DNA from: Anaerolineaceae bacterium | GTDB lineage: Bacteria > Chloroflexota > Anaerolineae > Anaerolineales > Anaerolineaceae | Length of the DNA stretch: 64,000 bases | Assembly: GCA_016841365.1 (NCBI GenBank) | Contig: JAENZI010000011.1 | Coordinates: 28,863 to 92,862, forward strand | Reading direction: 5' to 3' | Shown: positions 52,322 to 61,781 of the stretch, piece by piece | How positions within the stretch are numbered: the first letter of the stretch is position 1 | Layout of the letters: the number at the start of each line of letters is the position of its first letter | Notes under the pieces: generated by a model | Database searches by the model: none | Told to the model about the DNA's origin: nothing | What the model saw: the letters and a program-made list of their open reading frames with translations, nothing else | Translations under genes and position numbers: made by a program

Positions 52322-52948
52322 ATGGAAATAACGACTGGAATGATTAAAGAACTACGAGATGCTACAGGCGTTGGCATTCTCGAGTGCCGGGCAGCGCTTC
52401 GTGAGGCTGACGGTGATTTTGAGCGGGCAAGCGATATCTTGCGAGAGAAAGGCCTTGCCAAGGCTGCTAAACGAGCCAATCGCGAAGCCTCAGAAGGTGT
52501 GATTGAAGTTTATACTCACGGCGAAGGCCGGATGGCGGTGATGGTTGAAGTCAACTGCGAAACAGACTTTGTTGGCCGTTCACCCGAATTTTTAGAGCTT
52601 GCTCATGAGTTGGCGCTGCAAATTGCGGCTGCTAACCCGCTTTACCTCAAAGAAGAAGATATTCCCCAAGCCGCGTTGGATCGTGAGAAAGATATTGCGA
52701 TCGCCCGTGCAAAGGATGAAGGAAAGCCTGAAAAGGTTATTCCTATGATCGTGGAAGGTTACCTGAAGAAATATAAAGAACAAACGGTTTTACTCAACCA
52801 ACCCTACATTCGGGAAGGCAGCATGACCGTCCAGGATCTGATCAACGAACAGGTGATCAAACTGGGAGAAAAGGTTGTCGTCCGGCGGTTTGTCCGCTGG
52901 GAACTGGGCGCTGAATCTGGCGTTGCAGAAGAAAATCAGGAAGCATAA
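52322..52948 (+). CDS. tsf: Elongation factor Ts
   Basis: 208 aa, the shorter bacterial form. N-terminal MIKELRDATGVGILECRAALREADGDFERA and AKRANREASEGVIEVY lead to the EF-Tu contact motif VEVNCETDFVGRSPEF; the C-terminal part YLKKYKEQTVLLNQPYIREGSMTVQDLI is the expected closing domain. EF-Ts recycles EF-Tu-GDP. It lies 40 bp after rpsB and ends at a terminator. Confidence 0.97.
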   Translation: MEITTGMIKELRDATGVGILECRAALREADGDFERASDILREKGLAKAAKRANREASEGVIEVYTHGEGRMAVMVEVNCETDFVGRSPEFLELAHELALQIAAANPLYLKEEDIPQAALDREKDIAIARAKDEGKPEKVIPMIVEGYLKKYKEQTVLLNQPYIREGSMTVQDLINEQVIKLGEKVVVRRFVRWELGAESGVAEENQEA

Positions 52949-52954
52949 TTTTAC

Positions 52955-52984
52955 AAGGCCAGCCAAAAGGTTGGCCTTATTTTT
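52955..52984 (+). terminator. Terminator of rpsB-tsf
   Basis: AAGGCCAGCC (52955-52964) pairs with GGTTGGCCTT (52969-52978; one G-U) around AAAA, followed by ATTTTTA. Confidence 0.93.
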
Positions 52985-53035
52985 AGGTAAAAAGCTTTAC
53001 GGTTAAATCAGGAGCAGCCTTACCCTGGAGGTTAA

Positions 53036-53773
<738 letters not shown>

Positions 53774-53795
53774 CCCTGGCTTTGTGCGGCAGGAC

Positions 53796-53824
53796 TTGAC
53801 CCGACAGGCTTAATAGAATAGAAT
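53796..53824 (+). promoter_or_regulatory. Promoter of the tRNA-Arg gene
   Basis: TTGACC (53796-53801) and TAGAAT (53819-53824) are separated by 17 bp, placing the transcript start about 8 bp before the tRNA. Confidence 0.75.
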
Positions 53825-53838
53825 TTATTCGCCTTAAT

Positions 53839-53911
53839 GCCCTCGTAGCTTAATGGATAGAGCAACTGCTTGCGGAGTAGTAGGTTGCGCGTTCGAGTCG
53901 CGCCGAGGGTA
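53839..53911 (+). tRNA. tRNA-Arg, anticodon GCG
   Basis: All four arms pair: acceptor GCCCTCG/CGAGGGT (one G-U), D stem GCTT/GAGC (one T-G), anticodon stem ACTGC/GTAGT (one G-U) with loop TTGCGGA, and T stem GCGCG/CGCGC with TTCGAGT. The anticodon 53872-53874 is GCG, reading CGC and CGU. The 3' CCA is not encoded. A T7 run follows directly (53913-53919) as terminator. Most bacteria use ACG (modified to ICG) for these codons. Confidence 0.93.
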
Positions 53912-54105
53912 TTTTTTTATTTAAAGGATGGTGTGGTGGGGAATTCATCCGATATTGGGTAGTGCAGACTGGTCCAAGCTAATCTCATCAATGTGATATC
54001 ATCAATTAATGGATGTTTTGGATTTAAGCGTAAGCGTTTTTGCTCCTGTGATATCGAGTACGATCCTAATTCCAATTTTTTGATTTAAAATTACCCCAGA
54101 ATCTT

Positions 54106-56190
54106 ATGGATCAAAAAAACGATTCAAAATTAACCAAAAATGACCTGGCTGCACCCATAATCCTGTTGGTGCTGGTTTTCCTCGCGCATGGTTTACTGAT
54201 CCCGTCACTGGGTTATTATTGGGACGATTGGCCATATGCCTGGATCAACCTTATGTATGGTCCTTCAGGCTACCCCGAGTTTGTCGCTTTGGACCGACCG
54301 TATTCCGCCTGGATATTTATGGGGTTGACCGCTGTTTTGGGGGAGCAGCCTCTTGGTTATCACATCACCAGTGTGGTGCTGTTTTGGTTGTGTGCGGTGC
54401 TTTTCTGGTGGGTGCTCAGGTTGATGTGGCCGCAACATAAAAAAGAAGCCCTATGGGCAGCCATGCTGTTTGTGGTTTACCCTGGATTCTTAGGCCATCC
54501 GCAGGCGATTATTTACAATCACCACTTTGCGGCTATGGCCTTATATCTATTGTCGTTCATCGGCATGATCAAAGCCATACAGGCAAAGGAATCACACAAG
54601 CCAATCCTGCAGATGGTGTTCTGGCATGTGCCAGCGATCGCCGCACTGTTCATCAGTCAGTTTTCGATCGAATATTTCTTGGGATGGGAAGCCGTCCGTC
54701 TGGGGATTGCCTTTATTGTGATAGGCGCGCAACGGTTGAATTGGCGTGCCAGGGTAAAAAATAGTGTTTTTCATGCACTGCCTTATTGGCTGGCGAGCCT
54801 GGTTTTTGTGACCTGGCGGGTTTTTATTTTTCAGTTCCCCACCTATCAGCCGGTAGGTTCTGGTCAAACGAGTTTCGTTCTACATGAATGGTTGTTGAGT
54901 GTCCTCAACCAATTCCTGCAGGCTGTCTTTGTCCCCTGGAAGCGTGCCTTCCCCCAGCTTTCGAGTGGTGAGTTTGGAATGCCGTTCTGGCTGGGTTATC
55001 TTGCTCTGATTTTCTTCACCAGCATAATAGTTTTCATCGTTCTTGGTATTTACAATAGAATATCAACCTCAGCAAATAAGGAACACCACCTTCCAGAAGT
55101 TGATTTTGGCAAATCTGCATTATTGCTCTCTGTTGTAGGGATTATCTTTGCCGGTTGGCCTTTTTGGCTGACCGATCTGACGATTAATATCCGCTCGCCC
55201 TTTGACAGCCGTTTCACGATGGCTTTCATGCCCTGGGTAGCGTTGCTTTTGACGGCTATTTTCCATTGGGTCTCGAAAGTGCGGGTGTGCTGGGTAAGGG
55301 CAGTCAGTCTGGTATTGCTGGCGTTTGTGATTGGCGGCTCGACGGGTTATCATCTTTGGAATGCCAATTTTTATCGGCATGAGTGGCGCATTACCCAGCG
55401 TTATTTCCAGCAAATGGTGCACCGCATCCCCGACCTGGAGCCTGGCACAGATTTGGTGATCAATGACTTGCGCGCCCTCAGCCTTTACCAGGATGATTCG
55501 CTGACGGCTATCCTCAACTGGACCTATGCACCGGATAATAAATCACAAAACATCGATTACATGGTGCATTATCTGAGCGTGCGCCTTGGTTATGAGATCC
55601 CGGCATTGGAGCCTGGTTTACCCATTTCACACACTTTGCGGTCACTGCAATTTTCGGGCTCTACAGACCAGATGATTGTGGTTTACTATCAACCGCCGGG
55701 TTGTTTGCGGGTGTTGGATGGCAGCCGAAGGTATCTGATCCCCGAAGACTTCCCAGACCCGATGCGCCCTGCCCTGGCACTTTCCGACCTTTCACTGATC
55801 AAAACGGATACCGATGAACGTGCAACACCGCCGCTGCACCTGTTTGACGAAGCCACGTCTGAAACCTGGTGCCTATATTTTGAAGAAGCAGACCTGGCTG
55901 CCCAGCACGGCGATTGGAGCCGAGTTGCTGAACTGGGTGATGTGGCTTTCGAGCTGCCGGATCAGACCAACGAGGTCACCGAGTTGTTTGTGTTCATTGA
56001 GGGCTATTTACGGGCAAACCGCTTGGACCAGGCTTGGGCGGTGAGCCAGTATCTGCAAGAACGGGGCGGGACGAGGTATGATGATGCAGTCTGTGACCTG
56101 TGGCGCGCCGTTGAGGCAGATACTGCAGGTGGTTTTGATCCAGGGTTTAATTTAGAAATGGTTTATGCGACGTTCTGCACATCAGACTGA
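54106..56190 (+). CDS. Polytopic membrane protein, GT-C glycosyltransferase-like
   Basis: 694 aa. Roughly ten membrane helices in the first ~430 residues, then a ~260-residue soluble C-terminal part. The first loop GYYWDDWPYAW has the D-D pair characteristic of GT-C fold (PMT/ArnT-type) glycosyltransferases that use lipid-linked sugars; the next loop has LDRPYSAWIFMG. No closer family identified. A role in surface glycan transfer is plausible. The soluble region has no recognised motif. No clear ribosome-binding site is seen and the start is taken at the first ATG. The 194-bp upstream gap after the tRNA shows no strong promoter. Confidence 0.75.
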   Translation: MDQKNDSKLTKNDLAAPIILLVLVFLAHGLLIPSLGYYWDDWPYAWINLMYGPSGYPEFVALDRPYSAWIFMGLTAVLGEQPLGYHITSVVLFWLCAVLFWWVLRLMWPQHKKEALWAAMLFVVYPGFLGHPQAIIYNHHFAAMALYLLSFIGMIKAIQAKESHKPILQMVFWHVPAIAALFISQFSIEYFLGWEAVRLGIAFIVIGAQRLNWRARVKNSVFHALPYWLASLVFVTWRVFIFQFPTYQPVGSGQTSFVLHEWLLSVLNQFLQAVFVPWKRAFPQLSSGEFGMPFWLGYLALIFFTSIIVFIVLGIYNRISTSANKEHHLPEVDFGKSALLLSVVGIIFAGWPFWLTDLTINIRSPFDSRFTMAFMPWVALLLTAIFHWVSKVRVCWVRAVSLVLLAFVIGGSTGYHLWNANFYRHEWRITQRYFQQMVHRIPDLEPGTDLVINDLRALSLYQDDSLTAILNWTYAPDNKSQNIDYMVHYLSVRLGYEIPALEPGLPISHTLRSLQFSGSTDQMIVVYYQPPGCLRVLDGSRRYLIPEDFPDPMRPALALSDLSLIKTDTDERATPPLHLFDEATSETWCLYFEEADLAAQHGDWSRVAELGDVAFELPDQTNEVTELFVFIEGYLRANRLDQAWAVSQYLQERGGTRYDDAVCDLWRAVEADTAGGFDPGFNLEMVYATFCTSD

Positions 56191-56259
56191 ATTTTTTCGA
56201 GATGGTTTTTGTTCAGGTCTGGTCAGAGCAACGAAATGGTGAAATGTTAAAATTGGCTC

Positions 56260-57444
56260 ATGGTTAAGAAAATTCTTTTACTGATCTTGATTACCATGCT
56301 GTTTTCTGCCTGCACCACGGTTGGTCCGGCAGGCTCTGCCCCTGTGGCTTTGACCCAAACCGAGATGATTGTGCCCCCTACACAAATAGTGCCAGAGCAC
56401 ACAGCCACTCCTTTACCCACACCCACAGTCACCCCAGGGCCAACCATCACCCCGGCACCTGCAACCTATTATTATTTTGAACCCGGCATCAACCCCCTGA
56501 CGGGATTACTCGCACCAAATCCGGCTTTGCTCAACCGCCGCCCAGTGATGGTTAAAGTCTCCAATTGGCCCCGCGAGGGACGTCCGCATGCCGGACTGAC
56601 CCAGGCGGATATCGTTTTTGAATATTTCATCGGTCATCAAATGAACCGTTTTTTGGCAGTTTATTACAGCCAGGATGCAGAGGTAATCGGCCCGCTTCGC
56701 TCAGGCCGGCTGGTGGATGCGCAACTTGTCAACCTGTATCAGGGGATCCTGGGTTACGGAAGCGCTGACCCCCAGGTGGATGAAGTGCTGGTTGAGAAAT
56801 TGGGCGATCGAGCTTTGTCTTTTGGAATAGTCCCGTGCCCGGCGATGTGCGGTGAATCAACCCATTCTGCAACGGGTGTCTTTGCTAACTCAGGGGCCCT
56901 CACGCAATATGCCCTGAACAATGGGGTTGACCCACTCACACCGGATTTGCGCGGGATGTATTTTCAGATTGAACCGCCGCCGGGTGATGCCAGTGGGGCA
57001 TCGCTTCGTGTGGAGTATGCTAATTTCAGCATCATGGAATGGGCTTATGACGGGGAAGGCGGGGAGTATCATCTATGGATGGAAGCGGATACGGAAGAAG
57101 GCTTGCAGCTTGCGCCAATCACAGACCGTAATAATGACCAGCCAGTCACATTTGAGAACCTGATTGTGATGTATGCCGAGTATGTGGAATATGCTCCAAG
57201 CCTGCACGATATCAAAATTCAAGATATCGTTGATTATCAGCCTGCTTTGCTCTTCCGTGATGGCGTGGTGGCTTATGGCACCTGGCGTGTTCCCGAACCT
57301 GATCGGCCGATCATATTTGAAACGCCGAAGGGTGAACCGCTGCCCCTTAAACCCGGTAACACCTGGATTGTGATCGTTGGCTTAAATTCGCACACATTTC
57401 AGCCTGTTGGCGGTCATTGGCAAATCAATTTTGATCTGCCATGA
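56260..57444 (+). CDS. DUF3048 lipoprotein (YerB-like)
   Basis: 394 aa. Signal peptide and lipobox LITMLFSACTTV anchor it outside the membrane, then a Thr/Pro linker (TATPLPTPTVTPGPTIT). The N-terminal DUF3048 domain has RRPVMVKVSNWPREGRPHAGL, QADIVFEYFIGHQMNRFLAVYY and IGPLRSGRLVDAQLVNLY; the second domain runs to the end with VIVGLNSHTFQPVGGHWQ. The family (YerB) is secreted in Gram-positives and Chloroflexi; function is not established to my knowledge. Transcribed alone, 69 bp after the membrane protein. Confidence 0.92.
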   Translation: MVKKILLLILITMLFSACTTVGPAGSAPVALTQTEMIVPPTQIVPEHTATPLPTPTVTPGPTITPAPATYYYFEPGINPLTGLLAPNPALLNRRPVMVKVSNWPREGRPHAGLTQADIVFEYFIGHQMNRFLAVYYSQDAEVIGPLRSGRLVDAQLVNLYQGILGYGSADPQVDEVLVEKLGDRALSFGIVPCPAMCGESTHSATGVFANSGALTQYALNNGVDPLTPDLRGMYFQIEPPPGDASGASLRVEYANFSIMEWAYDGEGGEYHLWMEADTEEGLQLAPITDRNNDQPVTFENLIVMYAEYVEYAPSLHDIKIQDIVDYQPALLFRDGVVAYGTWRVPEPDRPIIFETPKGEPLPLKPGNTWIVIVGLNSHTFQPVGGHWQINFDLP

Positions 57445-57522
57445 GAGCTTAACGAACAATCTGTATGGATAATAATCACCCTGTAAGAATGTTTTCCGCT
57501 TGTGAGTCCCTATCCCCTAAAG

Positions 57523-58335
57523 CTAAAATAGCTGCACGAAAAAGTATCCCAGCATGGCCGCCCAAATCCAAGTGTCGATGCGGTCAAGGAATCCGCCATG
57601 CCCTGGGATGATGTTCCCTGTGTCTTTGACATCGGCAGCACGCTTGAACAGGCTGATCAGCAGGTCACCCACCGGCGTCAGAATGGCGAGCACGAAACCC
57701 ATCAGCGCGCCTTGCCAATGAGGTGTTTCAGCCGGCAGCCAGCCCACAGCACGCCATAACAAAATCAGGAGCAACCCGCTTAAGGTGCCCGTGATCACAG
57801 CGCCGTAGATGCCTGCCCAGGTTTTACCCGGGCTGAGGTGAGGTGCCAGCTTGCGCTTGCCCAGCCAACGCCCGATGAAGTAAGCACCGCTGTCTGCCAG
57901 CCAGGTGGCCGGCAGGGCTGTTAACATCCAACCCAGACCATTTGGCTGTTCACGCAGGGCGATCAAGAATCCGCCGACCCAACCGATGTAAATAATGCCC
58001 GCAATGCTGATGGTAAACAGCAGTGCCGCGTTCTTTTTTCCCTGCTCATATTGGATGAAAGCGGTGATTGCTGTCAGCAAAATCACCCCCAGCAACACCC
58101 ATTCAAAAGCCTCCTGTCCAAAGACTAGGCGCGGCAAGAGCATCAAAAAGACGCCAGCCAGCACGACAGTCAGCGGTGGTTTGTGGCCTTGTTTCGCAAA
58201 CAACCGCGTGAACTCCACGGCTGCCAGCAGCAAGATCAGCGTGATGAATCCTTTAAAAGGCCATCCGCCAATATAGATCAGGAATAAAACAAGCGGCACG
58301 AAGACCACGGCCGCTTTTACTCGTTGAGATAACAT
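57523..58335 (-). CDS. cdsA: Phosphatidate cytidylyltransferase
   Basis: About 270 aa from ATG 58335, 13 bp after the uppS stop; the open frame extends to 58410 only because it overlaps uppS in another frame. Multiple membrane helices and the CDP-diglyceride synthase signature near the C-terminus: SLFKRAADVKDTGNIIPGHG with GFLDRIDTW. It makes CDP-diacylglycerol from phosphatidate and CTP at the start of phospholipid synthesis. In operon frr-uppS-cdsA on the minus strand. Confidence 0.95.
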   Translation of the reverse strand: MLSQRVKAAVVFVPLVLFLIYIGGWPFKGFITLILLLAAVEFTRLFAKQGHKPPLTVVLAGVFLMLLPRLVFGQEAFEWVLLGVILLTAITAFIQYEQGKKNAALLFTISIAGIIYIGWVGGFLIALREQPNGLGWMLTALPATWLADSGAYFIGRWLGKRKLAPHLSPGKTWAGIYGAVITGTLSGLLLILLWRAVGWLPAETPHWQGALMGFVLAILTPVGDLLISLFKRAADVKDTGNIIPGHGGFLDRIDTWIWAAMLGYFFVQLF

Positions 58336-58348
58336 TTTTAGCTCAGGG

Positions 58349-59074
58349 TCACTCTTCTTCAAGCCCGCCGAACCGGCGTTCTCGAGAGTTGTAATCTTTG
58401 ATGGCTTCAATCAGGTGTTCTTCGCCGAAATCGGGCCAATAGACTTTCGGAAAAGCCCATTCAGAATACACCGTCTGCCAGGTGAGGAAGTTGCTGGTGC
58501 GCAGCTCGCCGGAAGTTCGGATGACGAGGTCGGGGTCTGGGATATCCCTGGTGAACATATACTGGCTGACCAGTTCTGCATCCACATCTTCGGGACTTAT
58601 CTTATCCCTGAGCATGCCTTTGATGGCGTGCACGATTTCATCCCGCCCGCCGTAATTAAAGGCAAGCACGATTGTGATGCGATTGTTTTCCTGGGTCAGC
58701 TCAATGGCTTCCCGCACTTTTTTCTGGAGGGTTTTTGATAATCCATCCAGATGACCAATGTGCATCAGCCGGGCGCCTTCTTTATTAAGTTCGTCCATTT
58801 CACGGTCGATCACATCTGAAAGGATGCGCATCAGGCCTTCGACCTCTGCCCGTGGACGGGACCAGTTCTCTGTAGAAAACGCATAGAGCGTCAGGTATTC
58901 GATCCCTAATTTGGCGCTGGCGCGGATGATCGTGCGCAGGTTCTCTGTGCCTGCGCGGTGGCCTGCCACCCTGGGTAGGCCGCGTGCTTTTGCCCAGCGG
59001 CCGTTGCCATCCATGATGATGGCGACATGGCGGGGGATGTGCTGCATTTCCTGAGGGGAATCTTCCTGGGTCAT
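58349..59074 (-). CDS. uppS: Undecaprenyl diphosphate synthase (cis-prenyltransferase)
   Basis: 241 aa. Opening HVAIIMDGNGRWAKARGLPR carries the catalytic Asp, followed by GHRAGTENLRTIIRASAKLGIEYLTLYAFSTENWSRP, and later VLAFNYGGRDEI and PDPDLVIRTSGELRTSNFLTW with SEWAFPKVYWPDFG. It adds isopentenyl units in cis to make the lipid carrier for peptidoglycan and surface glycans, so it consumes product of the mevalonate genes at 13-17 kb. It starts 6 bp after frr. Confidence 0.97.
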   Translation of the reverse strand: MTQEDSPQEMQHIPRHVAIIMDGNGRWAKARGLPRVAGHRAGTENLRTIIRASAKLGIEYLTLYAFSTENWSRPRAEVEGLMRILSDVIDREMDELNKEGARLMHIGHLDGLSKTLQKKVREAIELTQENNRITIVLAFNYGGRDEIVHAIKGMLRDKISPEDVDAELVSQYMFTRDIPDPDLVIRTSGELRTSNFLTWQTVYSEWAFPKVYWPDFGEEHLIEAIKDYNSRERRFGGLEEE

Positions 59075-59080
59075 CGCAGC

Positions 59081-59638
59081 TTACACTTCCATAATTTCTT
59101 TTTCTTTACGTTCGCCGATCTCATCAACTTTATCGATCATCTTATCGGTTAATTCTTGCAGGTCCTTTTCACCCCGCTCCTGGTCATCTTCTGAGATCAA
59201 ACCCTCTTTTTCGAAATCGCGCAGGTCTTTGATCAGGTCACGGCGCACATTACGAATTCTGACGCGTGTTTCTTCCATGCGGTTATGCACCACGCGCACC
59301 AGTTCATGCCGCCGTTCTTCAGTGAGTTGGGGAATGATGAGGCGGATGACCTTACCATCGTTATTGGGGGTCAGCCCTAAATCGGAAGCCATGATGGCTC
59401 GTTCGATATCTTTGAGTGTCGCCGGATCGAAGGGGCGGATCAATAGTTGGCGCGGCTCCGGCACGCTGATCGAGGCTAACTGGATCATGGGCGTTTGCAT
59501 GCCATAATATTCTACGGGCATTCTTTCAACCAGTGATGGTGAGGCGCGCCCGGTCCGGATGCTGGCTAAATCTTCTTCAAGTGATTCGAGGGCGGTTTGC
59601 ATGCGTTCAGCTGCGTCGCGCAGGGTTTCTTTGATCAT
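59081..59638 (-). CDS. frr: Ribosome recycling factor
   Basis: 185 aa from ATG 59638, preferred over ATG 59644 because AGGAGG is then six bases away. DAAERMQTALESLEEDLASIRTGRASPSLVERMPVEYYG, IRPFDPATLKDIERAIMASDLGLTPNNDG and RLIIPQLTEERRHELVRVVH are canonical. With release factors it splits the post-termination ribosome. In most bacteria frr follows pyrH; here it lies on the opposite strand some 6 kb away. Confidence 0.97.
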   Translation of the reverse strand: MIKETLRDAAERMQTALESLEEDLASIRTGRASPSLVERMPVEYYGMQTPMIQLASISVPEPRQLLIRPFDPATLKDIERAIMASDLGLTPNNDGKVIRLIIPQLTEERRHELVRVVHNRMEETRVRIRNVRRDLIKDLRDFEKEGLISEDDQERGEKDLQELTDKMIDKVDEIGERKEKEIMEV

Positions 59639-59752
59639 ATTCATCCTCCTTAGATGTGAACTGCCTGAGGGTATTAAGCATACAGGATTTTTGATCGCGT
59701 GTCTACTTTACTTTATCTTGCAGACGGTTTTCGATTTTACTGATGAAATAGA

Positions 59753-60034
59753 TTAGTCTCTCGCTACCAGCCAGTCGATCATCGCTTGTTTTTCTTCAGC
59801 GTTGACTTCGGCGCCTTTTTCGACCATTTCATCTATCACCTCAGACCACGCCGCTTCAGAATAATCTTCCTGAAAGACCCTGTCAGCAGAATGGCAGTCG
59901 CTGCATCGTTCAATGATCAGGGCTTCAACATCGTCCAGTTCCCCTTCCGCGACCGGAGTCGCTTGCGTGCAGGATGCGATCAATGCCATCAAAAACAGAC
60001 CTGCCAGTGAAATTAGGATCCACCTTTTATCCAT
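59753..60034 (-). CDS. Small c-type cytochrome-like lipoprotein
   Basis: About 93 aa from ATG 60034 (AGGAGG five bases upstream). Signal peptide with lipobox LFLMALIASCTQA, then a single haem-binding CxxCH: IIERCSDCHSADRVFQEDY. A Met ligand is possible in the downstream EMVEKGAEVNAEEKQAMIDWLVARD. It would be an extracytoplasmic electron carrier, anchored by lipid. No cytochrome maturation or respiratory genes are adjacent, so its partner is unknown. Confidence 0.88.
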   Translation of the reverse strand: MDKRWILISLAGLFLMALIASCTQATPVAEGELDDVEALIIERCSDCHSADRVFQEDYSEAAWSEVIDEMVEKGAEVNAEEKQAMIDWLVARD

Positions 60035-60140
60035 TTTGACCTCCTGTAACATCATCCAGTAAATTTGGTTATGGGATAATTATAATCGCAGTTGGCGCAT
60101 CTTTGGAATGGTGAGGGATGATCGAAAACACTTTTCAATT

Positions 60141-60956
60141 TTATTTTGGGCAGCGCTGGCAGAAACGATGAACCACCAATGCGATTAAGTAAACAACGCC
60201 CGAAAAGAGAATGATCGTTGCGCCGGATGTCAGGTTGAAGAAATAGGAGATGACCAACCCGCCGATGGTAAAGACCAGGCTCAGGCCGGTGGCAAGCCAC
60301 ATGATGTGGCGCATGTTCTTCAGGAACAGGGTGCCGATGGCTGCTGGTACTGTCAGCAGGGCGATGATCATGATCAACCCGACCACACGCATCAACATGA
60401 CCACTGCCAAGCCGATCAATGCGATCAGAATCAGGTAGAGCAGGTCCACGGGCAAGTTGCGCACACGGGCAAAGGTTTCATCAAAGGCTGTTGCTTGCAG
60501 CTCTTTATAGAAAACAGCAACAAGTGCAATTACCAGGATGTCCACACCCAGCATGAGCCACAAATCGGTCTTGGTGACTGCTAAAATACTTCCAAACAGG
60601 TAGCTCATCAGGTCAGCCTTATAACCCGGAGTCATATCCGCAAAGATGATGCCGATAGCCATGCCGATCGCCCACATTACGCCGATCAATGTGTCCTGCC
60701 GCTGGCGGGTCTGGCGCTGAATATAACCCATCAGAAATGAAGCCAGCAGGCTGAAGGTGACAGCACCAAGAACGGGGTTGACACCCAGGTAAAAAGCCAG
60801 GCCGACGCCGCCATAGGCAGTGTGTGCCACACCGCCGGAGATGAACACCATGCGCTTGAGCACAACCAGGGTGCCGATCACGCCGGCTGCCAGGCTGACC
60901 AATACAGCGGCAATCAACGCATTTTGCATGAAACCGTAGCTAAGCAATTCAGCCAT
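60141..60956 (-). CDS. znuB: Zinc/manganese ABC transporter permease (ZnuB family)
   Basis: 271 aa with about eight membrane helices, typical of the ZnuB/MntB (ABC-3) family: ALIAAVLVSLAAGVIGTLVVLKRM, VFISGGVAHTAYGGVGLA, GYIQRQTRQRQDTLIGVMWAIGMAIG and MRVVGLIMIIALLTVPAAIG. It follows znuC with one-base overlap of stop and start, so the two are coupled. With the ATPase and the His-rich binding protein it forms the uptake system of the operon led by a Fur-family regulator. Confidence 0.94.
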   Translation of the reverse strand: MAELLSYGFMQNALIAAVLVSLAAGVIGTLVVLKRMVFISGGVAHTAYGGVGLAFYLGVNPVLGAVTFSLLASFLMGYIQRQTRQRQDTLIGVMWAIGMAIGIIFADMTPGYKADLMSYLFGSILAVTKTDLWLMLGVDILVIALVAVFYKELQATAFDETFARVRNLPVDLLYLILIALIGLAVVMLMRVVGLIMIIALLTVPAAIGTLFLKNMRHIMWLATGLSLVFTIGGLVISYFFNLTSGATIILFSGVVYLIALVVHRFCQRCPK

Positions 60957-61741
60957 TAGCGTCCTTCCTTGTGCTCGGCCAGCACGCGGTGCGGCAAGCC
61001 GTGTGCAATCAGCTCGACCGGGCAGCGATAAGTCGCCTGTAACATTTCTTTTGTGATCTCTTTTTCGCCGTGGTAGTGCAGATCCCGGTTCAGGCAGGCA
61101 ACAGATTTTACATAGATGGAAATCACATTCAAGTCATGCGAGACCAGCAAGATCGTCACCCCGCGCTGATTGATCATGTGCAGCAGGTCATATATCTTCG
61201 TCCTTGAATCATAATCCACGCTGATGGTGGGTTCATCCAGCAATAACAACTCTGGCTCAGTTGCCAGGGCTCGGGCGATATAAACCCGCTGGCGCTGCCC
61301 GCCGGAGAGCTCTCGCAGGGCACGATCTTTATGCTCCAGTAAGTCCACCCAGGCTAATTTCTCCTGGACGATGTCGTGATCCTCTTTGGTGAAGGATTGA
61401 AAGAGCCGCTTACCGCTCAGGCGGCCCATTTTAACAACTTCCTCAACAGTGATGGGGAAATCATGGTCAAAGACGGTGAATTGCGGTACATAACCAATAT
61501 GCCGTCGGCCTTCCTGGGGTGACTGGCCCATCACCCGGATGGTTCCGGATTGCGGTGCCAATAGACCGAGAACAACCTTTAACAGGGTTGTCTTTCCGCC
61601 GCCATTGGGTCCGATCAGGCCGATAAAGTCATTTGGGTTAATGGTGAGATTGATGTCACTCAGGACAATATCGTGGTTATAACCTGCATTGAGCTGGTTG
61701 ATTTCTACCAGGTAGTTATTTTTGTGAATGTGGTCTAACAT
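60956..61741 (-). CDS. znuC: Zinc/manganese ABC transporter ATP-binding protein (ZnuC family)
   Basis: About 261 aa from ATG 61741; the longer open frame to 61804 overlaps the preceding gene and has no ribosome site. Walker A GLIGPNGGGKTTLLKVVLGLL, Q-loop VPQFTVFDHDFPITVEEVV, signature ELSGGQRQRVYIARALA, Walker B ELLLLDEPTISVD and H-loop TILLVSHDLNVI (strings over 20 split by position in the protein). It drives uptake through ZnuB. Membrane-associated cytosolic dimer. Confidence 0.95.
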   Translation of the reverse strand: MLDHIHKNNYLVEINQLNAGYNHDIVLSDINLTINPNDFIGLIGPNGGGKTTLLKVVLGLLAPQSGTIRVMGQSPQEGRRHIGYVPQFTVFDHDFPITVEEVVKMGRLSGKRLFQSFTKEDHDIVQEKLAWVDLLEHKDRALRELSGGQRQRVYIARALATEPELLLLDEPTISVDYDSRTKIYDLLHMINQRGVTILLVSHDLNVISIYVKSVACLNRDLHYHGEKEITKEMLQATYRCPVELIAHGLPHRVLAEHKEGR

Positions 61742-61781
61742 GTGTCTCTCGTTTCGATAATGAAGTGGATCATTAACTGCT

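Noticed and set aside
53839..53911. tRNA gene as a phage or island attachment site
   Set aside because: No integrase gene and no repeat of the tRNA 3' end was seen within the window.
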